Below the pieces are notes generated by a model that was not told where the DNA came from, made no database searches, and saw nothing but the letters and a program-made list of their open reading frames with translations. A stretch of 64,000 nt of DNA, from the NCBI RefSeq assembly GCF_014596975.1, contig NZ_JACVXD010000005.1:1-64000 (forward strand), written 5' to 3'. Positions 44,653 through 53,052 of this stretch are shown in pieces (position 1 is the stretch's first letter; each line of letters starts with the position of its first letter). The position numbers and the translations under genes were made by a program. This DNA is from Aestuariibaculum marinum (GTDB lineage Bacteria; Bacteroidota; Bacteroidia; Flavobacteriales; Flavobacteriaceae).

Positions 44653-44738
44653 CAACCGCAATCGAGAAAATTGCTAGTTATTTGAAAAGTATCGCAAGTT
44701 TAAAGTAGTAAAATTGTTTACGCTTTTTAAGATACCAT

Positions 44739-44810
44739 GGCCCGTTCGTCTATCGGCTAGGACGCCAGGTTTTCATCCTGGTAAGAGGGGTTCGATTCCC
44801 CTACGGGCTA
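44739..44810 (+). tRNA. tRNA-Glu (anticodon TTC)
   Basis: 72 bases folding as a cloverleaf. Acceptor GGCCCGT pairs with ACGGGCT with G-U at the end, discriminator A. Anticodon stem CCAGG/CCTGG holds loop TTTTCAT with anticodon TTC; the T-arm is GAGGGG/CCCCTA region with TTCGATT. No CCA is encoded. Identical to the second copy at 44910-44981. Confidence 0.96.
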
Positions 44811-44878
44811 CTATTTTTCTCGAAAAAAAAAGTACATTAATTTATTGAAAAGAAGTTGTGAGTGTAAGAAATAAGTTT

Positions 44879-44886
44879 TACATTTG
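44879..44886 (+). promoter_or_regulatory. Promoter upstream of the second tRNA-Glu
   Basis: TACATTTG matches TAnnTTTG; TTG at 44856-44858 is 20 bases upstream, the expected -33/-7 spacing. It allows the second tRNA, and perhaps rpsT, to be transcribed independently of the first. Confidence 0.6.
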
Positions 44887-44909
44887 CGCTCTCGAAAAAC
44901 AATAATAAT

Positions 44910-44981
44910 GGCCCGTTCGTCTATCGGCTAGGACGCCAGGTTTTCATCCTGGTAAGAGGGGTTCGATTCCCCTACGGGCTA
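44910..44981 (+). tRNA. tRNA-Glu (anticodon TTC), second copy
   Basis: The same 72 bases as the copy at 44739-44810, so both encode the same mature tRNA. The 99-base spacer between them is not repeated and has its own promoter. It lies 27 bases before the rpsT ATG, so the tRNA may be processed from an rpsT transcript. Confidence 0.96.
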
Positions 44982-45008
44982 CAATATTTTAATAATATAC
45001 AAAAGAAA

Positions 45009-45260
45009 ATGGCAAATCATAAGTCAGCATTAAAAAGAATAAGAAGTAACGAAGCTAAACGTTTAGTTAATAAGTACCAGCACAAAACAACTCGTAATGC
45101 AATTAAGAAATTACGTGAGTTAACTGATAAGAAAGAAGCTGAAGCTTTATTTCCATCTGTAGTATCTATGTTAGATAAATTAGCTAAGAAAAACGTTATT
45201 CACGCTAATAAAGCTGCTAACCTTAAATCTGGTTTAGCTAAGCACGTAGCTGCGCTTTAA
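45009..45260 (+). CDS. rpsT: 30S ribosomal protein S20
   Basis: 83 aa, helical and basic. It starts [38 protein letters not shown] and ends with [19 protein letters not shown], which are the S20 signatures. It binds 16S rRNA in the body of the small subunit. Directly downstream of the tRNA-Glu genes and followed by a terminator. Confidence 0.97.
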   Translation: MANHKSALKRIRSNEAKRLVNKYQHKTTRNAIKKLRELTDKKEAEALFPSVVSMLDKLAKKNVIHANKAANLKSGLAKHVAAL

Positions 45261-45285
45261 GAGCCTGAAACATAATAAATATTTC

Positions 45286-45315
45286 AAAGCTTCTCTTTTT
45301 GAGAGGCTTTTTTTG
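45286..45315 (+). terminator. Terminator of rpsT
   Basis: 10-bp stem AAAGCTTCTC / GAGAGGCTTT with one T-G pair, loop TTTTT, followed by a T-run. Confidence 0.85.
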
Positions 45316-45404
45316 TGTTTTAATTTTAGAATAAACAGCGTTATTTACTTAAAATAATTGGTCAAAATGATTAGAAAAATTGCTGAAATTGTTTTCTAAT
45401 CCTC

Positions 45405-45412
45405 TAAATTTG
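45405..45412 (+). promoter_or_regulatory. Promoter of the 118-aa gene
   Basis: TAAATTTG matches TAnnTTTG; TTG at 45380-45382 is 22 bases upstream. It lies 44 bases before the TTG start at 45457. Confidence 0.5.
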
Positions 45413-45456
45413 CAAATAGAACAACTTAATTATTTATATCACATAATATTAGCCTT

Positions 45457-45813
45457 TTGGAAAATACAACAGCAATAAAGTTAATTGATAAGATTGTAAA
45501 CGATCTGGATCAGACAGGAATCAATACAGATACATTAATTGATGACATTAAAAAACTAAGAGGGTATGCTTTAGAAGAGCAAATTCCATTAGTTGTAAAG
45601 GTATTAAGACTAACTTACGAGCACATTGAAGAAAACGATTCGTTTTTAATTCCTATGCCGGAAGATGAAGAGGATGAGTTTGAAGTAGAAGCTGCAGTAG
45701 AGAGTTCTCCTGTAGAGAGTTTAAAATATGTGATTTCTTTAATGAGAAATCTTGATAATAAAATTAACGTCGCGGACTTAAAGACGTATAGAGATGCGTT
45801 AAATAACTTTTAA
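45457..45813 (+). CDS. Conserved small helical acidic protein (TTG start)
   Basis: 118 aa. The only reasonable start is TTG at 45457 (read MENTTAIKLIDKIVND); the next Met in frame is at about residue 67. Three amphipathic helices (IKLIDKIVNDLDQTGINTDTLIDDIKKLRG, IPLVVKVLRLTYEHIEEND, ESLKYVISLMRNLDNKI) are joined by an acidic linker (PEDEEDEFEVEAA). I do not recognise a named family. Located between rpsT and the convergent rho gene. Confidence 0.7.
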   Translation: MENTTAIKLIDKIVNDLDQTGINTDTLIDDIKKLRGYALEEQIPLVVKVLRLTYEHIEENDSFLIPMPEDEEDEFEVEAAVESSPVESLKYVISLMRNLDNKINVADLKTYRDALNNF

Positions 45814-45838
45814 TATTTAACAATTCTTTTAAAGTATA

Positions 45839-45870
45839 AAAAAAGCCTTTCTGAAAAGAAAGGCTTTTTT
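45839..45870. terminator. Bidirectional terminator between the 118-aa gene and rho
   Basis: 13-bp perfect stem AAAAAAGCCTTTC / GAAAGGCTTTTTT with loop TGAAAA. Serves both convergent genes. Confidence 0.88.
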
Positions 45871-45890
45871 GTGTTTATATCTGAAAGTTT

Positions 45891-47582
45891 TTATCCGTTC
45901 ATCGAGATTAAAAACTCTTCGTTGTTTCTGGTTTGTTTCACACGATCGTTAATGAATTCCATCGCTTCAACAGGGTTCATATCGGCAAGGTACTTGCGCA
46001 TTACCCACATACGTTGAATGGTAGCTTCATCTAATAATAAATCGTCGCGACGTGTACTTGAAGAGGTAAGGTCGATAGCAGGGAAAATTCTACGATTAGC
46101 AATTTTTCTATCTAATTGTAGTTCCATATTACCGGTTCCTTTAAATTCTTCGAAGATTACCTCGTCCATTTTAGAACCTGTTTCGGTTAATGCTGTCGCA
46201 ATAATGGTCAAAGATCCACCGTTTTCAATATTTCTTGCCGCACCAAAGAAACGTTTTGGTTTGTGTAACGCATTGGCATCAACACCACCACTTAATATTT
46301 TACCAGAGGCTGGTTGCACCGTATTGTAAGCACGTGCTAAACGTGTAATCGAATCTAAAAGAATCACCACATCATGACCACATTCTACTAAGCGTTTTGC
46401 TTTTTCAAGAACGATATCAGCAATTTTTACGTGCTCGTGTGCTTCCTTATCAAACGTCGATGAAATAACCTCACCACGCACATTACGTTGCATATCGGTA
46501 ACCTCTTCAGGACGCTCGTCAATAAGTAAAATCATTAAGTATACTTCCGGGTGGTTAGCAGCAATAGCATTAGCCACATCTTTAAGTAACATGGTTTTCC
46601 CTGTTTTAGGCTGCGATACAATCATACCACGTTGTCCTTTACCAATAGGAGAGAACAGGTCCATAATTCTGGTAGAAATCGTACTTTGTTTTTCAGCAAT
46701 ATTGAATTTCTCTCTAGGGAATAACGGCGTTAAGTGCTCGAAAGCCACACGGTCTCTTACAACTTCAGGCTTCTGACCATTAATTTTATTGACCTTAATT
46801 AAAGGGAAATATTTTTCACCTTCTTTAGGAGGTCTTACGTTTCCTAAAACGGTATCACCTTTCTTTAATCCGAACAAACGAATTTGTGATTGGGATACGT
46901 AAATATCATCAGGAGACGATAGGTAGTTGTAATCTGATGAGCGTAAAAATCCGTACCCATCCTGCATAATATCTAAAACACCCTCACTTTCAATGATAGC
47001 ATCAAACTCAAAATCAGGCTCGCGGTAACGGTTTCTGTTATCCTTATTACCCGCATCCACATGGCTTTGGTTGCCTTTTTGGTTTTTATGCTGGTTTTTA
47101 TGCTGGTTATCTTTCTTTTGGTTTTGCTTATGTTGATGGTCTTTCTGACGATCTTGCTGCTGATTATGAGGTTTAGCTGTTTTTTCTTGTTTCGCTTCAC
47201 TTTTATTTTCAGCTGGTGCAGGTGTAGGTGTTTCTGCTTTAGCAGTAGGCTTAGGAGCGTCTGCTTTCGGAGCCTCCTCTTGCTTTTTTGTTTCGTTTTT
47301 TACAGGTGCCGGTTTTGTACGTTGTACACGCTGTCTAGGCTTTTTAGTTTCTTTCTTAGGTTCTTCTTTCTTTGGGGCCTCTTTTGTTTTTGGTTCTTTT
47401 GTAGCTGTTTCAGAAGATTCAACGACAGCTTTTACTGCTTTTGGGTCTGCAGCCTGACGATCTAGTATTTGGTATACTAAATCCATTTTTTTTAATGAAC
47501 GATACTTAGGGATGTTCAATTGTTTAGCAATCTCTTGTAAATCAGAGAGCTTTTTTGCGTTTAATTGAGAAATTTCAAACAT
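45891..47582 (-). CDS. rho: Transcription termination factor Rho with long N-terminal insert
   Basis: 563 aa, compared with 419 in E. coli. Residues 1-45 form the Rho-N helical domain. About 140 residues rich in Lys, Gln, Pro, Asn and His follow (roughly 50-190), as in other Bacteroidota; such inserts can bind RNA and phase-separate. The cold-shock-like RNA-binding domain ([20 protein letters not shown]) and the RecA-like motor follow, with Walker A SQPKTGKT, Walker [17 protein letters not shown] and the R-loop [15 protein letters not shown]. Hexameric ATP-dependent terminator. Confidence 0.96.
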   Translation of the reverse strand: MFEISQLNAKKLSDLQEIAKQLNIPKYRSLKKMDLVYQILDRQAADPKAVKAVVESSETATKEPKTKEAPKKEEPKKETKKPRQRVQRTKPAPVKNETKKQEEAPKADAPKPTAKAETPTPAPAENKSEAKQEKTAKPHNQQQDRQKDHQHKQNQKKDNQHKNQHKNQKGNQSHVDAGNKDNRNRYREPDFEFDAIIESEGVLDIMQDGYGFLRSSDYNYLSSPDDIYVSQSQIRLFGLKKGDTVLGNVRPPKEGEKYFPLIKVNKINGQKPEVVRDRVAFEHLTPLFPREKFNIAEKQSTISTRIMDLFSPIGKGQRGMIVSQPKTGKTMLLKDVANAIAANHPEVYLMILLIDERPEEVTDMQRNVRGEVISSTFDKEAHEHVKIADIVLEKAKRLVECGHDVVILLDSITRLARAYNTVQPASGKILSGGVDANALHKPKRFFGAARNIENGGSLTIIATALTETGSKMDEVIFEEFKGTGNMELQLDRKIANRRIFPAIDLTSSSTRRDDLLLDEATIQRMWVMRKYLADMNPVEAMEFINDRVKQTRNNEEFLISMNG

Positions 47583-47750
47583 TGATGTTTAATATAATAT
47601 GTTTTAGAATTTTAAATTTTGGGTTATTCTGAAAAAAAATTGATTTTATTCTGAAGAATTAACAACCTGTTAATGCGGTTGTTGAGAAATGCTAATGCAA
47701 TTATACAACTTTATTTTAATTTTTAGTAGTAAAATTTTAAAAGAAACTGT

Positions 47751-47758
47751 TATTTTTG
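47751..47758 (+). promoter_or_regulatory. -7 box of the DUF4293 gene
   Basis: TATTTTTG, 22 bases before the ATG at 47781. Confidence 0.5.
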
Positions 47759-47780
47759 CCATCGAGTTTATAAAAATCAC

Positions 47781-48191
47781 ATGTTACAACGTATACAATC
47801 TATATATCTTTTAGCTGCAGCAGGCGTTTCTGCCGGGTTAATATTTGTATTCCATTTATGGGTTACAAACGATGATGTAGTAGTATATGCAAAAGACGAT
47901 ATTAAGTATTTGGCGATGTTTGTAGCTTCGGCAGCCTTATCGTTGGTAACCATATTTAAGTATAAAAACAGGAAGTCTCAATTTATATTGGGGCGACTTA
48001 ACATCATATTAAACTTTATTTTACTAGGATTTTTTGTGTATCAATCTCTAAATGTATCTGGAGAAACTAACGTTTCTGAGAAAGGTATTGGGATGCTTCT
48101 TCCTATCATTTCTATCGTATTTCTGGCTTTAGCCAATAAGGCCATCAAAAAGGATGAAGATCTTGTAAAATCTGTAGATCGATTGCGATAA
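47781..48191 (+). CDS. DUF4293 family four-TM membrane protein
   Basis: 136 aa. It starts MLQRIQSIYLLAAAGVSAGLIFVF, the hallmark of DUF4293, and has four hydrophobic segments (about 8-28, 45-60, 72-90, 102-120). The family is restricted to Bacteroidota and often next to rho, as here (divergent, 198 bases apart). Function unknown. Confidence 0.88.
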   Translation: MLQRIQSIYLLAAAGVSAGLIFVFHLWVTNDDVVVYAKDDIKYLAMFVASAALSLVTIFKYKNRKSQFILGRLNIILNFILLGFFVYQSLNVSGETNVSEKGIGMLLPIISIVFLALANKAIKKDEDLVKSVDRLR

Positions 48192-48539
48192 ACCTAACAT
48201 CTTAGTAGTATTAGTGCGTTAGCCCAGAATGAAGATTCTGGGCTTTTTTTTTATGTTTTATAAAGCGGAAATTTTTTGGTTATTGCTAAGAGTCATGAGT
48301 TATAAATGGTAATTTAAGAGGGGGTGTTTATACTATATCCATACTATATCCATGCTTTTAACACGGGTGAACCCTATCTTTAATCCGGTTGTTTTTTGTT
48401 TGTATTTTGGGAGTTACCCCATATACTTTGCTCAGAGGAGGACTTTACGTGTTACACGTTAGCTTGCTGCAAATATGAAATATTCACGATTTTCGAATTA
48501 TGAAATATAAATAAATGAGTAATCACTAACACAAATTTT
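48192..48539. other. 348-base intergenic region
   Basis: Apart from the DUF4293 terminator it holds a perfect 11-base tandem repeat of ATACTATATCC (48330-48340 and 48341-48351) and the palindrome ACGTGT-T-ACACGT (48447-48459). The stretch ATTCACGATTT at about 48482-48492 is the complement of AAATCGTGAAT in the repeat region at 52867. No coding frame of note is seen. It may hold a decayed copy of the flavobacterial palindromic repeat. Confidence 0.4.
48221..48252 (+). terminator. Terminator of the DUF4293 gene
   Basis: 10-bp perfect stem AGCCCAGAAT / ATTCTGGGCT with loop gaag and a run of nine T residues. Confidence 0.9.
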
Positions 48540-49037
48540 TTAATAGCGTTTGTCGAATTCAATGACTTCCAGGTTGTCAATTTTACCTTTGTCTATGGAA
48601 AAACGTAGCATGGTTCGTATTTTATGAAACCCGTGTTTGCCTACGGCACCCGGATTCATGTGTAACAGATTCAGTTTTTTATCGGGCATTACTTTTAAGA
48701 TGTGTGAATGCCCACAGATAAACAATTTTGGTGGATTGGCCTTTATGGCTTCACGCACTCTCATGTTATAGGCATTAGGATAACCACCAATATGGGTGAT
48801 CCACACATCGACACCTTCACACATAAACCGGTTGTTTTCTGGGAACTCACCTCGTATTTCGTGATTGTCGATATTACCATACACCCCACGTAATGGTTTT
48901 AAGGCTTTAATGGCATCGGTAACTTGTAAGTCGCCAATATCACCTGCATGCCAGACCTCGTCGGCTTGCTTAACGTGGTTTAAAATCTGCTCGTCTATAT
49001 AACTGTGTGTGTCTGAAAGTAACAGGATTTTGGTCAT
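48540..49037 (-). CDS. YfcE/MJ0936-type metallophosphoesterase
   Basis: 165 aa, calcineurin-like fold. The metal-binding motifs are complete and in order: SDTHSYID, HAGDIGD, VYGNIDNHE, THIGGYP and CGHSHILK. Small enzymes of this group are two-metal phosphodiesterases with broad activity in vitro; the natural substrate is unknown. It stands alone. Confidence 0.92.
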   Translation of the reverse strand: MTKILLLSDTHSYIDEQILNHVKQADEVWHAGDIGDLQVTDAIKALKPLRGVYGNIDNHEIRGEFPENNRFMCEGVDVWITHIGGYPNAYNMRVREAIKANPPKLFICGHSHILKVMPDKKLNLLHMNPGAVGKHGFHKIRTMLRFSIDKGKIDNLEVIEFDKRY

Positions 49038-49175
49038 GTGCCGAATACTAATTTGGGTGTAAAAGTAACAGTTTTAAATTGTTTAAAAGTATCAATGAAC
49101 GTTAATAAGTTTGTTTTAAGTTGTAGGAAAATTGATAATTGGTTTTGTTTAAAGGAAGTTGGGATTTAACCGGTT

Positions 49176-49241
<66 letters not shown>

Positions 49242-49317
49242 AAAGCGATTAGTATTGGACTTCCTATGTTAGACTAGATATGAAGATGAGATATTTTTTT
49301 GTGATTTTAAAATAAAT

Positions 49318-49351
49318 AAACAGGTAAAGTAACTAGTTACTTTACCTGTTT
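49318..49351 (-). terminator. 34-base perfect palindrome, terminator of the 62-aa gene
   Basis: The two 17-base arms meet at CTAG (49333-49336) with no loop (arm AAACAGGTAAAGTAACT). It lies 10 bases past the stop of the minus-strand 62-aa gene and is followed on that strand by TATTTATTTT, so it can terminate transcription. In DNA it could also extrude as a cruciform or bind a dimeric protein. Confidence 0.7.
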
Positions 49352-49361
49352 GTATAAACAC

Positions 49362-49550
49362 TCAACTATAATTTAGATACGCTTTTCTTGTCGAAGACGA
49401 ATCATTATGAAATTCATACTCTTGACTTACAAGCATCTTGTTAAAGAGGTTCTCATTAACTGTAACTGGAATTTTTAGGTAAGGGAACTTTATTTGATAT
49501 GATTTCCCTTTTTTTCCTATCAATTTAATTTTTAAAGGTTTTGTTTCCAT
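49362..49550 (-). CDS. Small basic protein of unknown function
   Basis: 62 aa, METKPLKIKLIGKKGKSYQIKFPYLKIPVTVNENLF..., lysine-rich with beta-strand pattern. The clear terminator behind it supports a real gene. No family recognised. The 147 bases to the next gene upstream may hold its promoter, but no TAnnTTTG match is evident. Confidence 0.5.
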   Translation of the reverse strand: METKPLKIKLIGKKGKSYQIKFPYLKIPVTVNENLFNKMLVSQEYEFHNDSSSTRKAYLNYS

Positions 49551-49697
49551 AAGTAAAATCTTTTAAAAGGTTAAATCGAAAAATCAAGTTATAATTTATT
49601 GAGCAAAATTTATTCCAAAATAAAATGGAGTTAATTTGGTTAAAACCAGCAATAAACTCTATCGGTTTTCTGAAAAAATGTCATTTGTTCTGAAAAA

Positions 49698-50681
49698 CTA
49701 ACATTTAATCTCTTTTCTCATAAAGAAATAATAAGCCAAAGCAAAACAGGCAATAGTTACAGATATTAAGCCACTAACTTGAGGCCAAACAATTAAAAGG
49801 CTGTCTCGAATTGGTAATGAATTAGGAATTGCTCCAGCCATTTGCTCCATGCTCATAGGGCCAAGACTTCTAACTTTGGGTATTAAAAGCGTGGTTGTTG
49901 CATCGGTATACAATTGACTCGGGGCCATATGAAACAACGTTTCAATCCATGAATATGGACTGGAAGAAAACATGTTTGATTTTGGAATTATCACTTTAGC
50001 AATTACATTAATGATCATATTGTAGAATATCGTAAAAAATAACCAAAGACCTATTGCTGCTATTGCCGCTGTAGCGGCTTGCTTAAATCTAATTGAAAAT
50101 ATAATAGATAGACTAAACCAGAATTCAACATAAAATACACATATAATAATGTAACTAAGTATTCTTACTACTTCCTCAAACTCAATGGGCACACCGGTTA
50201 TGAGTAAACCTCCACCAATCATGAGTAGAGATAGGGTTAAAAACATAGTACTTATAAGAATGGTGACACTAATGAATTTGGAAAGTAAGAGGTTATCTCT
50301 GTAAATGGGTTGGGCCATTACTCTAATTAGTGTTCCGTTTTGCTGTTCTGAATTGATAGCATTAAATCCTAGGCTTATACCTAATAATGGCCCTAAAAAA
50401 CTAATAAATACATGGAAGGGAGGCAAGCTACCATCGGTTATGGTTAATAGTTTAAGATATATCAATAAATGATCGGGGTCTTTAGTATTAGAAATGGCCG
50501 AATTTAAATTGCTTATTGCGACATACATAGACGCAAAGAATGTAAAAATAATAATCATTAGTAAAATAATGAACTGCCAACTTCTAATGTGATCAGAAAT
50601 TTCTTTTCTAACCATGGCCCAAATTGGAACACTCTTGTTTAATGATTTACTAAATGAGAAATCAGTATAAGATATTGCCAT
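49698..50681 (-). CDS. ABC-2 type transporter permease
   Basis: 327 aa. About six membrane helices, the first at residues about 35-55 (FIILLMIIIFTFFASMYV) and the last ending the protein (VSGLISVTIACFALAYYFFM). NSEQQNGTLIRVMAQPIYRDNLLLSKF is the coupling region typical of ABC-2/NosY-type permeases. It closes a three-gene operon with the ATPase (8 bases upstream) and the NEW3 protein. Exported substrate unknown. Confidence 0.87.
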   Translation of the reverse strand: MAISYTDFSFSKSLNKSVPIWAMVRKEISDHIRSWQFIILLMIIIFTFFASMYVAISNLNSAISNTKDPDHLLIYLKLLTITDGSLPPFHVFISFLGPLLGISLGFNAINSEQQNGTLIRVMAQPIYRDNLLLSKFISVTILISTMFLTLSLLMIGGGLLITGVPIEFEEVVRILSYIIICVFYVEFWFSLSIIFSIRFKQAATAAIAAIGLWLFFTIFYNMIINVIAKVIIPKSNMFSSSPYSWIETLFHMAPSQLYTDATTTLLIPKVRSLGPMSMEQMAGAIPNSLPIRDSLLIVWPQVSGLISVTIACFALAYYFFMRKEIKC

Positions 50682-50689
50682 AATTGTTG

Positions 50690-51646
50690 TTATACGTTTA
50701 AGTGTTGGTTTTCAAAATATTTTTGATAGATATCTTCCAATCCATAGGTTTTTTGATGAACGCCAATAATGTTATAATTCCTCTCAACCAAAAACCTTAC
50801 AATGCTTGGAGTTAAAGTCTTATTACAGTTAATATAAATTTGACTATTTTCTTTGTAGATATGTTCAATTTTTGCTAGTTCCTGTAATGCCAGTTCTTCC
50901 TCCTGGGTTAATTTTACAGGTTCGCTAAGAGTAATGCTAACTTGATGTGAGGTTTGTGAAAATAGTTGTTCAGATAATTGTTCTATGTTTCCTTGTGCTA
51001 ATAATTTTCCTTTTACAAAAATCCCTACACGATCGCATATTTTTTGAACCTGATTTAAATGGTGAGATGACAGTAAAACAGTAAGTCCATGCTTGCGACT
51101 TAATGTTTTAATTAGTTTTAAGAAGTCTTGAACGCCACTGGGGTCTATTCCAAGTGTGGGTTCATCCATTATGATAACTTCAGGTTCTTTAATTAAAACA
51201 TCTGCCAGCCCCAAACGCTGTTTCATACCTCTTGAATATGCAGCCGTTTTGGTATTAAGAGCATTATCCAAGCCTACAGTTTTCATAATGCTTATGGCAG
51301 ATTTCTCGGCTTCTAATCTGGAAAGTCCATTTAATTGTCCTATATAAACTAAATTTTCAAGTCCGGTCATGTGATCATAAAAACCGACGTTGTCCGGCAT
51401 ATAACCTACTTTACTTTTTACATTTATAGGACTGGATATTGAGTTGTGTCCACAAACTTTAGCAATTCCTGATGTAGGTTCAATTAGCCCTAACATCATA
51501 AGAATAGTCGTTGTTTTTCCGGCTCCGTTAGGTCCGAGTAAACCAAAAATTTCCCCTTTATGAATATTAAGGTTTAAATGATCTACTACATTAATAGAAC
51601 CATAGCGTTTTGTGAGCCCTTTGAGTTCTATAATTGATGTTTTCAT
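50690..51646 (-). CDS. ABC transporter ATP-binding protein
   Basis: 318 aa. Walker A LLGPNGAGKTTT, Q-loop GYMPDNVGFYDHM, signature YSRGMKQRLGLAD (S-R-G-M in place of S-G-G), Walker B VIIMDEPTLGIDP and H-switch LLSSHH. The C-terminal 90 residues form the small domain found in NatA/CcmA-type exporter ATPases. It powers the adjacent ABC-2 permease. Six bases separate it from the NEW3 gene. Confidence 0.93.
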   Translation of the reverse strand: MKTSIIELKGLTKRYGSINVVDHLNLNIHKGEIFGLLGPNGAGKTTTILMMLGLIEPTSGIAKVCGHNSISSPINVKSKVGYMPDNVGFYDHMTGLENLVYIGQLNGLSRLEAEKSAISIMKTVGLDNALNTKTAAYSRGMKQRLGLADVLIKEPEVIIMDEPTLGIDPSGVQDFLKLIKTLSRKHGLTVLLSSHHLNQVQKICDRVGIFVKGKLLAQGNIEQLSEQLFSQTSHQVSITLSEPVKLTQEEELALQELAKIEHIYKENSQIYINCNKTLTPSIVRFLVERNYNIIGVHQKTYGLEDIYQKYFENQHLNV

Positions 51647-51652
51647 GACGTA

Positions 51653-52522
51653 TTATCTTCTTCCGTATTTGCGAATCAAAATATAAACAACAAGAATAGC
51701 TACTAATATGATTATAGCTCCAAGCAATCCAGAAGCCAAGGAAGTCACAACGGATATTCTGAATACAGCTTCATCTTTTGTATTAGTATTTTTTGCCGTA
51801 AACGTGGTCATGTAATCGCCAGCAATAGTTTTGTCTGGTACGGTTAAGATAGCGGTTACATTTTCTGTTTCGCCGGGAGAAAGTTTATCAATCTTTGAAG
51901 GTTTAAATACCGCACTCCATTTTGGAGGCGTTTTACTATTCAGTTCAATATCGGTTAAACTTAAAGATCCGGTATTTTTAACGGTTAACTGGATTTCTTT
52001 TTTTTCTCCTTCAGTTATTTTATCACTCAATCTACCTGTGGAAGTAGTCATTTTCAATTCATAGGCTCCGCTTACAACAGCTTCTAAATTTAAACTTAGA
52101 GATTCTTGTTTTGATTTTGCAATTACAGGAACTTCATATTTCTTAGGTTTCGCTTCATACGATGGGTAAAATTCTAAGTTAATTATTTCCTTCTTATCAC
52201 GATCGACCTTAATGGAAGTGACTTGTTTTCCTTTGGCTTTAAAAATCGCTTTCCAACCTTCAGGAACCTTAGCTGTTAGTTGGTAAATTTGATCTTCAGT
52301 TGCGTTATTTTCAAGTGTTGTGGTATAGCGAAATACCTGACCGACCGAAGTTTCTATATTAATTAAATCGGAAGAGAAAGTAGATTTTAAACCATCATCC
52401 TTTAATGGCTGTCTTTGGGCATTTAAGCTTGAAAATATTCCAGAAACAATAAAAAATAGAAATGTGATTGATGCGTAGAAACACTTAGAAGTGTTTAGTC
52501 TAAATAAATAATTGAATAACAT
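51653..52522 (-). CDS. Exported NEW3-domain protein of the ABC-2 operon
   Basis: 289 aa. An N-terminal hydrophobic signal ends in LNAQ. Two Ig-like NEW3 (NPCBM-associated) units follow, at about 50-150 and 155-250 (ATEDQIYQLTAKVPEGWKAIFKAKG; TVKNTGSLSLTDIELNSKTPPKWSAVFKPSKI). The C-terminus is a transmembrane helix (LLGAIIILVAILVVYILI) and a short basic tail. It should stand on the outer face of the inner membrane next to the ABC-2 pump and may bind its substrate. The first gene of the operon. Confidence 0.82.
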   Translation of the reverse strand: MLFNYLFRLNTSKCFYASITFLFFIVSGIFSSLNAQRQPLKDDGLKSTFSSDLINIETSVGQVFRYTTTLENNATEDQIYQLTAKVPEGWKAIFKAKGKQVTSIKVDRDKKEIINLEFYPSYEAKPKKYEVPVIAKSKQESLSLNLEAVVSGAYELKMTTSTGRLSDKITEGEKKEIQLTVKNTGSLSLTDIELNSKTPPKWSAVFKPSKIDKLSPGETENVTAILTVPDKTIAGDYMTTFTAKNTNTKDEAVFRISVVTSLASGLLGAIIILVAILVVYILIRKYGRR

Positions 52523-52865
52523 AACAAAAACAAAATAATTATTATTAAAAAATGAAATTGATTAATCTATTAATTATAAAATGCTTTATATACAGGCTAT
52601 TTTTATTTGGGGTATGAAAATAATATTTGAGAAAAAAAATTGAAAAAATCAAAAATGAATTTGTGAAAATTTTAACAATTACATTTGTGTTTGTTTAATT
52701 TGAAAGCAGGTTTTTTATTAGGTGGTGTAATGTCTTAGGTCTGTTTTTATTTTATGATTAAATTTCCTAAAAAGGATAAATTATGGTACAAAGTGACTTT
52801 TAGAATTTAAGTTAGTTGCTATTTAACAGAGTTATTGATTATTCATGCATTTTTATTTCATTTTG

Positions 52866-52958
52866 GAAATCGTGAATGCTTCGCGTTAGGGATAGCAGCG
52901 GCTAGCTTTTGCTTATGCAAAACTAATAGTGTATAGCCCGACCCGAAGGGTAACGCCC
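52866..52958 (+). repeat. Flavobacterial intergenic palindromic repeat
   Basis: GCGTTA (52883-52888) pairs with TAACGC (52951-52956). Inside, TTTTGC-TTAT-GCAAAA forms a hairpin and CCCGAAGGG another. The sequence GCGTTAGGGATAGCAGCGG ... AGCCCGACCCGAAGGGTAAC follows the pattern of a repeat I recall as common between genes in Flavobacteriaceae; I could not check this. The conserved fold suggests an RNA or REP-like element. Confidence 0.55.
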
Positions 52959-53017
52959 AAATCCATCTTTTAATATAGAATTAAGACCGTGATTTTCGCA
53001 GGAATACGAAAACTGTC

Positions 53018-53025
53018 TATCTTTG
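53018..53025 (+). promoter_or_regulatory. -7 box of truA
   Basis: TATCTTTG, 27 bases before the TTG start of truA. Confidence 0.6.
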
Positions 53026-53052
53026 CTATTTCAACAAAACGATTAAAGCAAT

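Larger units (their letters stand above)
52523..53052. other. 530-base intergenic region
   Basis: The left half is very AT-rich and should hold the promoter of the NEW3-ABC operon, but no clear -7 box is seen. The right half contains the palindromic repeat at 52866-52958 and the truA promoter at 53018. No coding frame is convincing. Confidence 0.5.

Noticed and set aside
47061..47465. 134-aa very hydrophobic frame opposite the N-terminal part of rho
   Set aside because: It is the antisense reading of the Lys/Gln/Asn-rich insert; AAA/AAG codons read backwards give Phe/Leu. No promoter or conservation sign.
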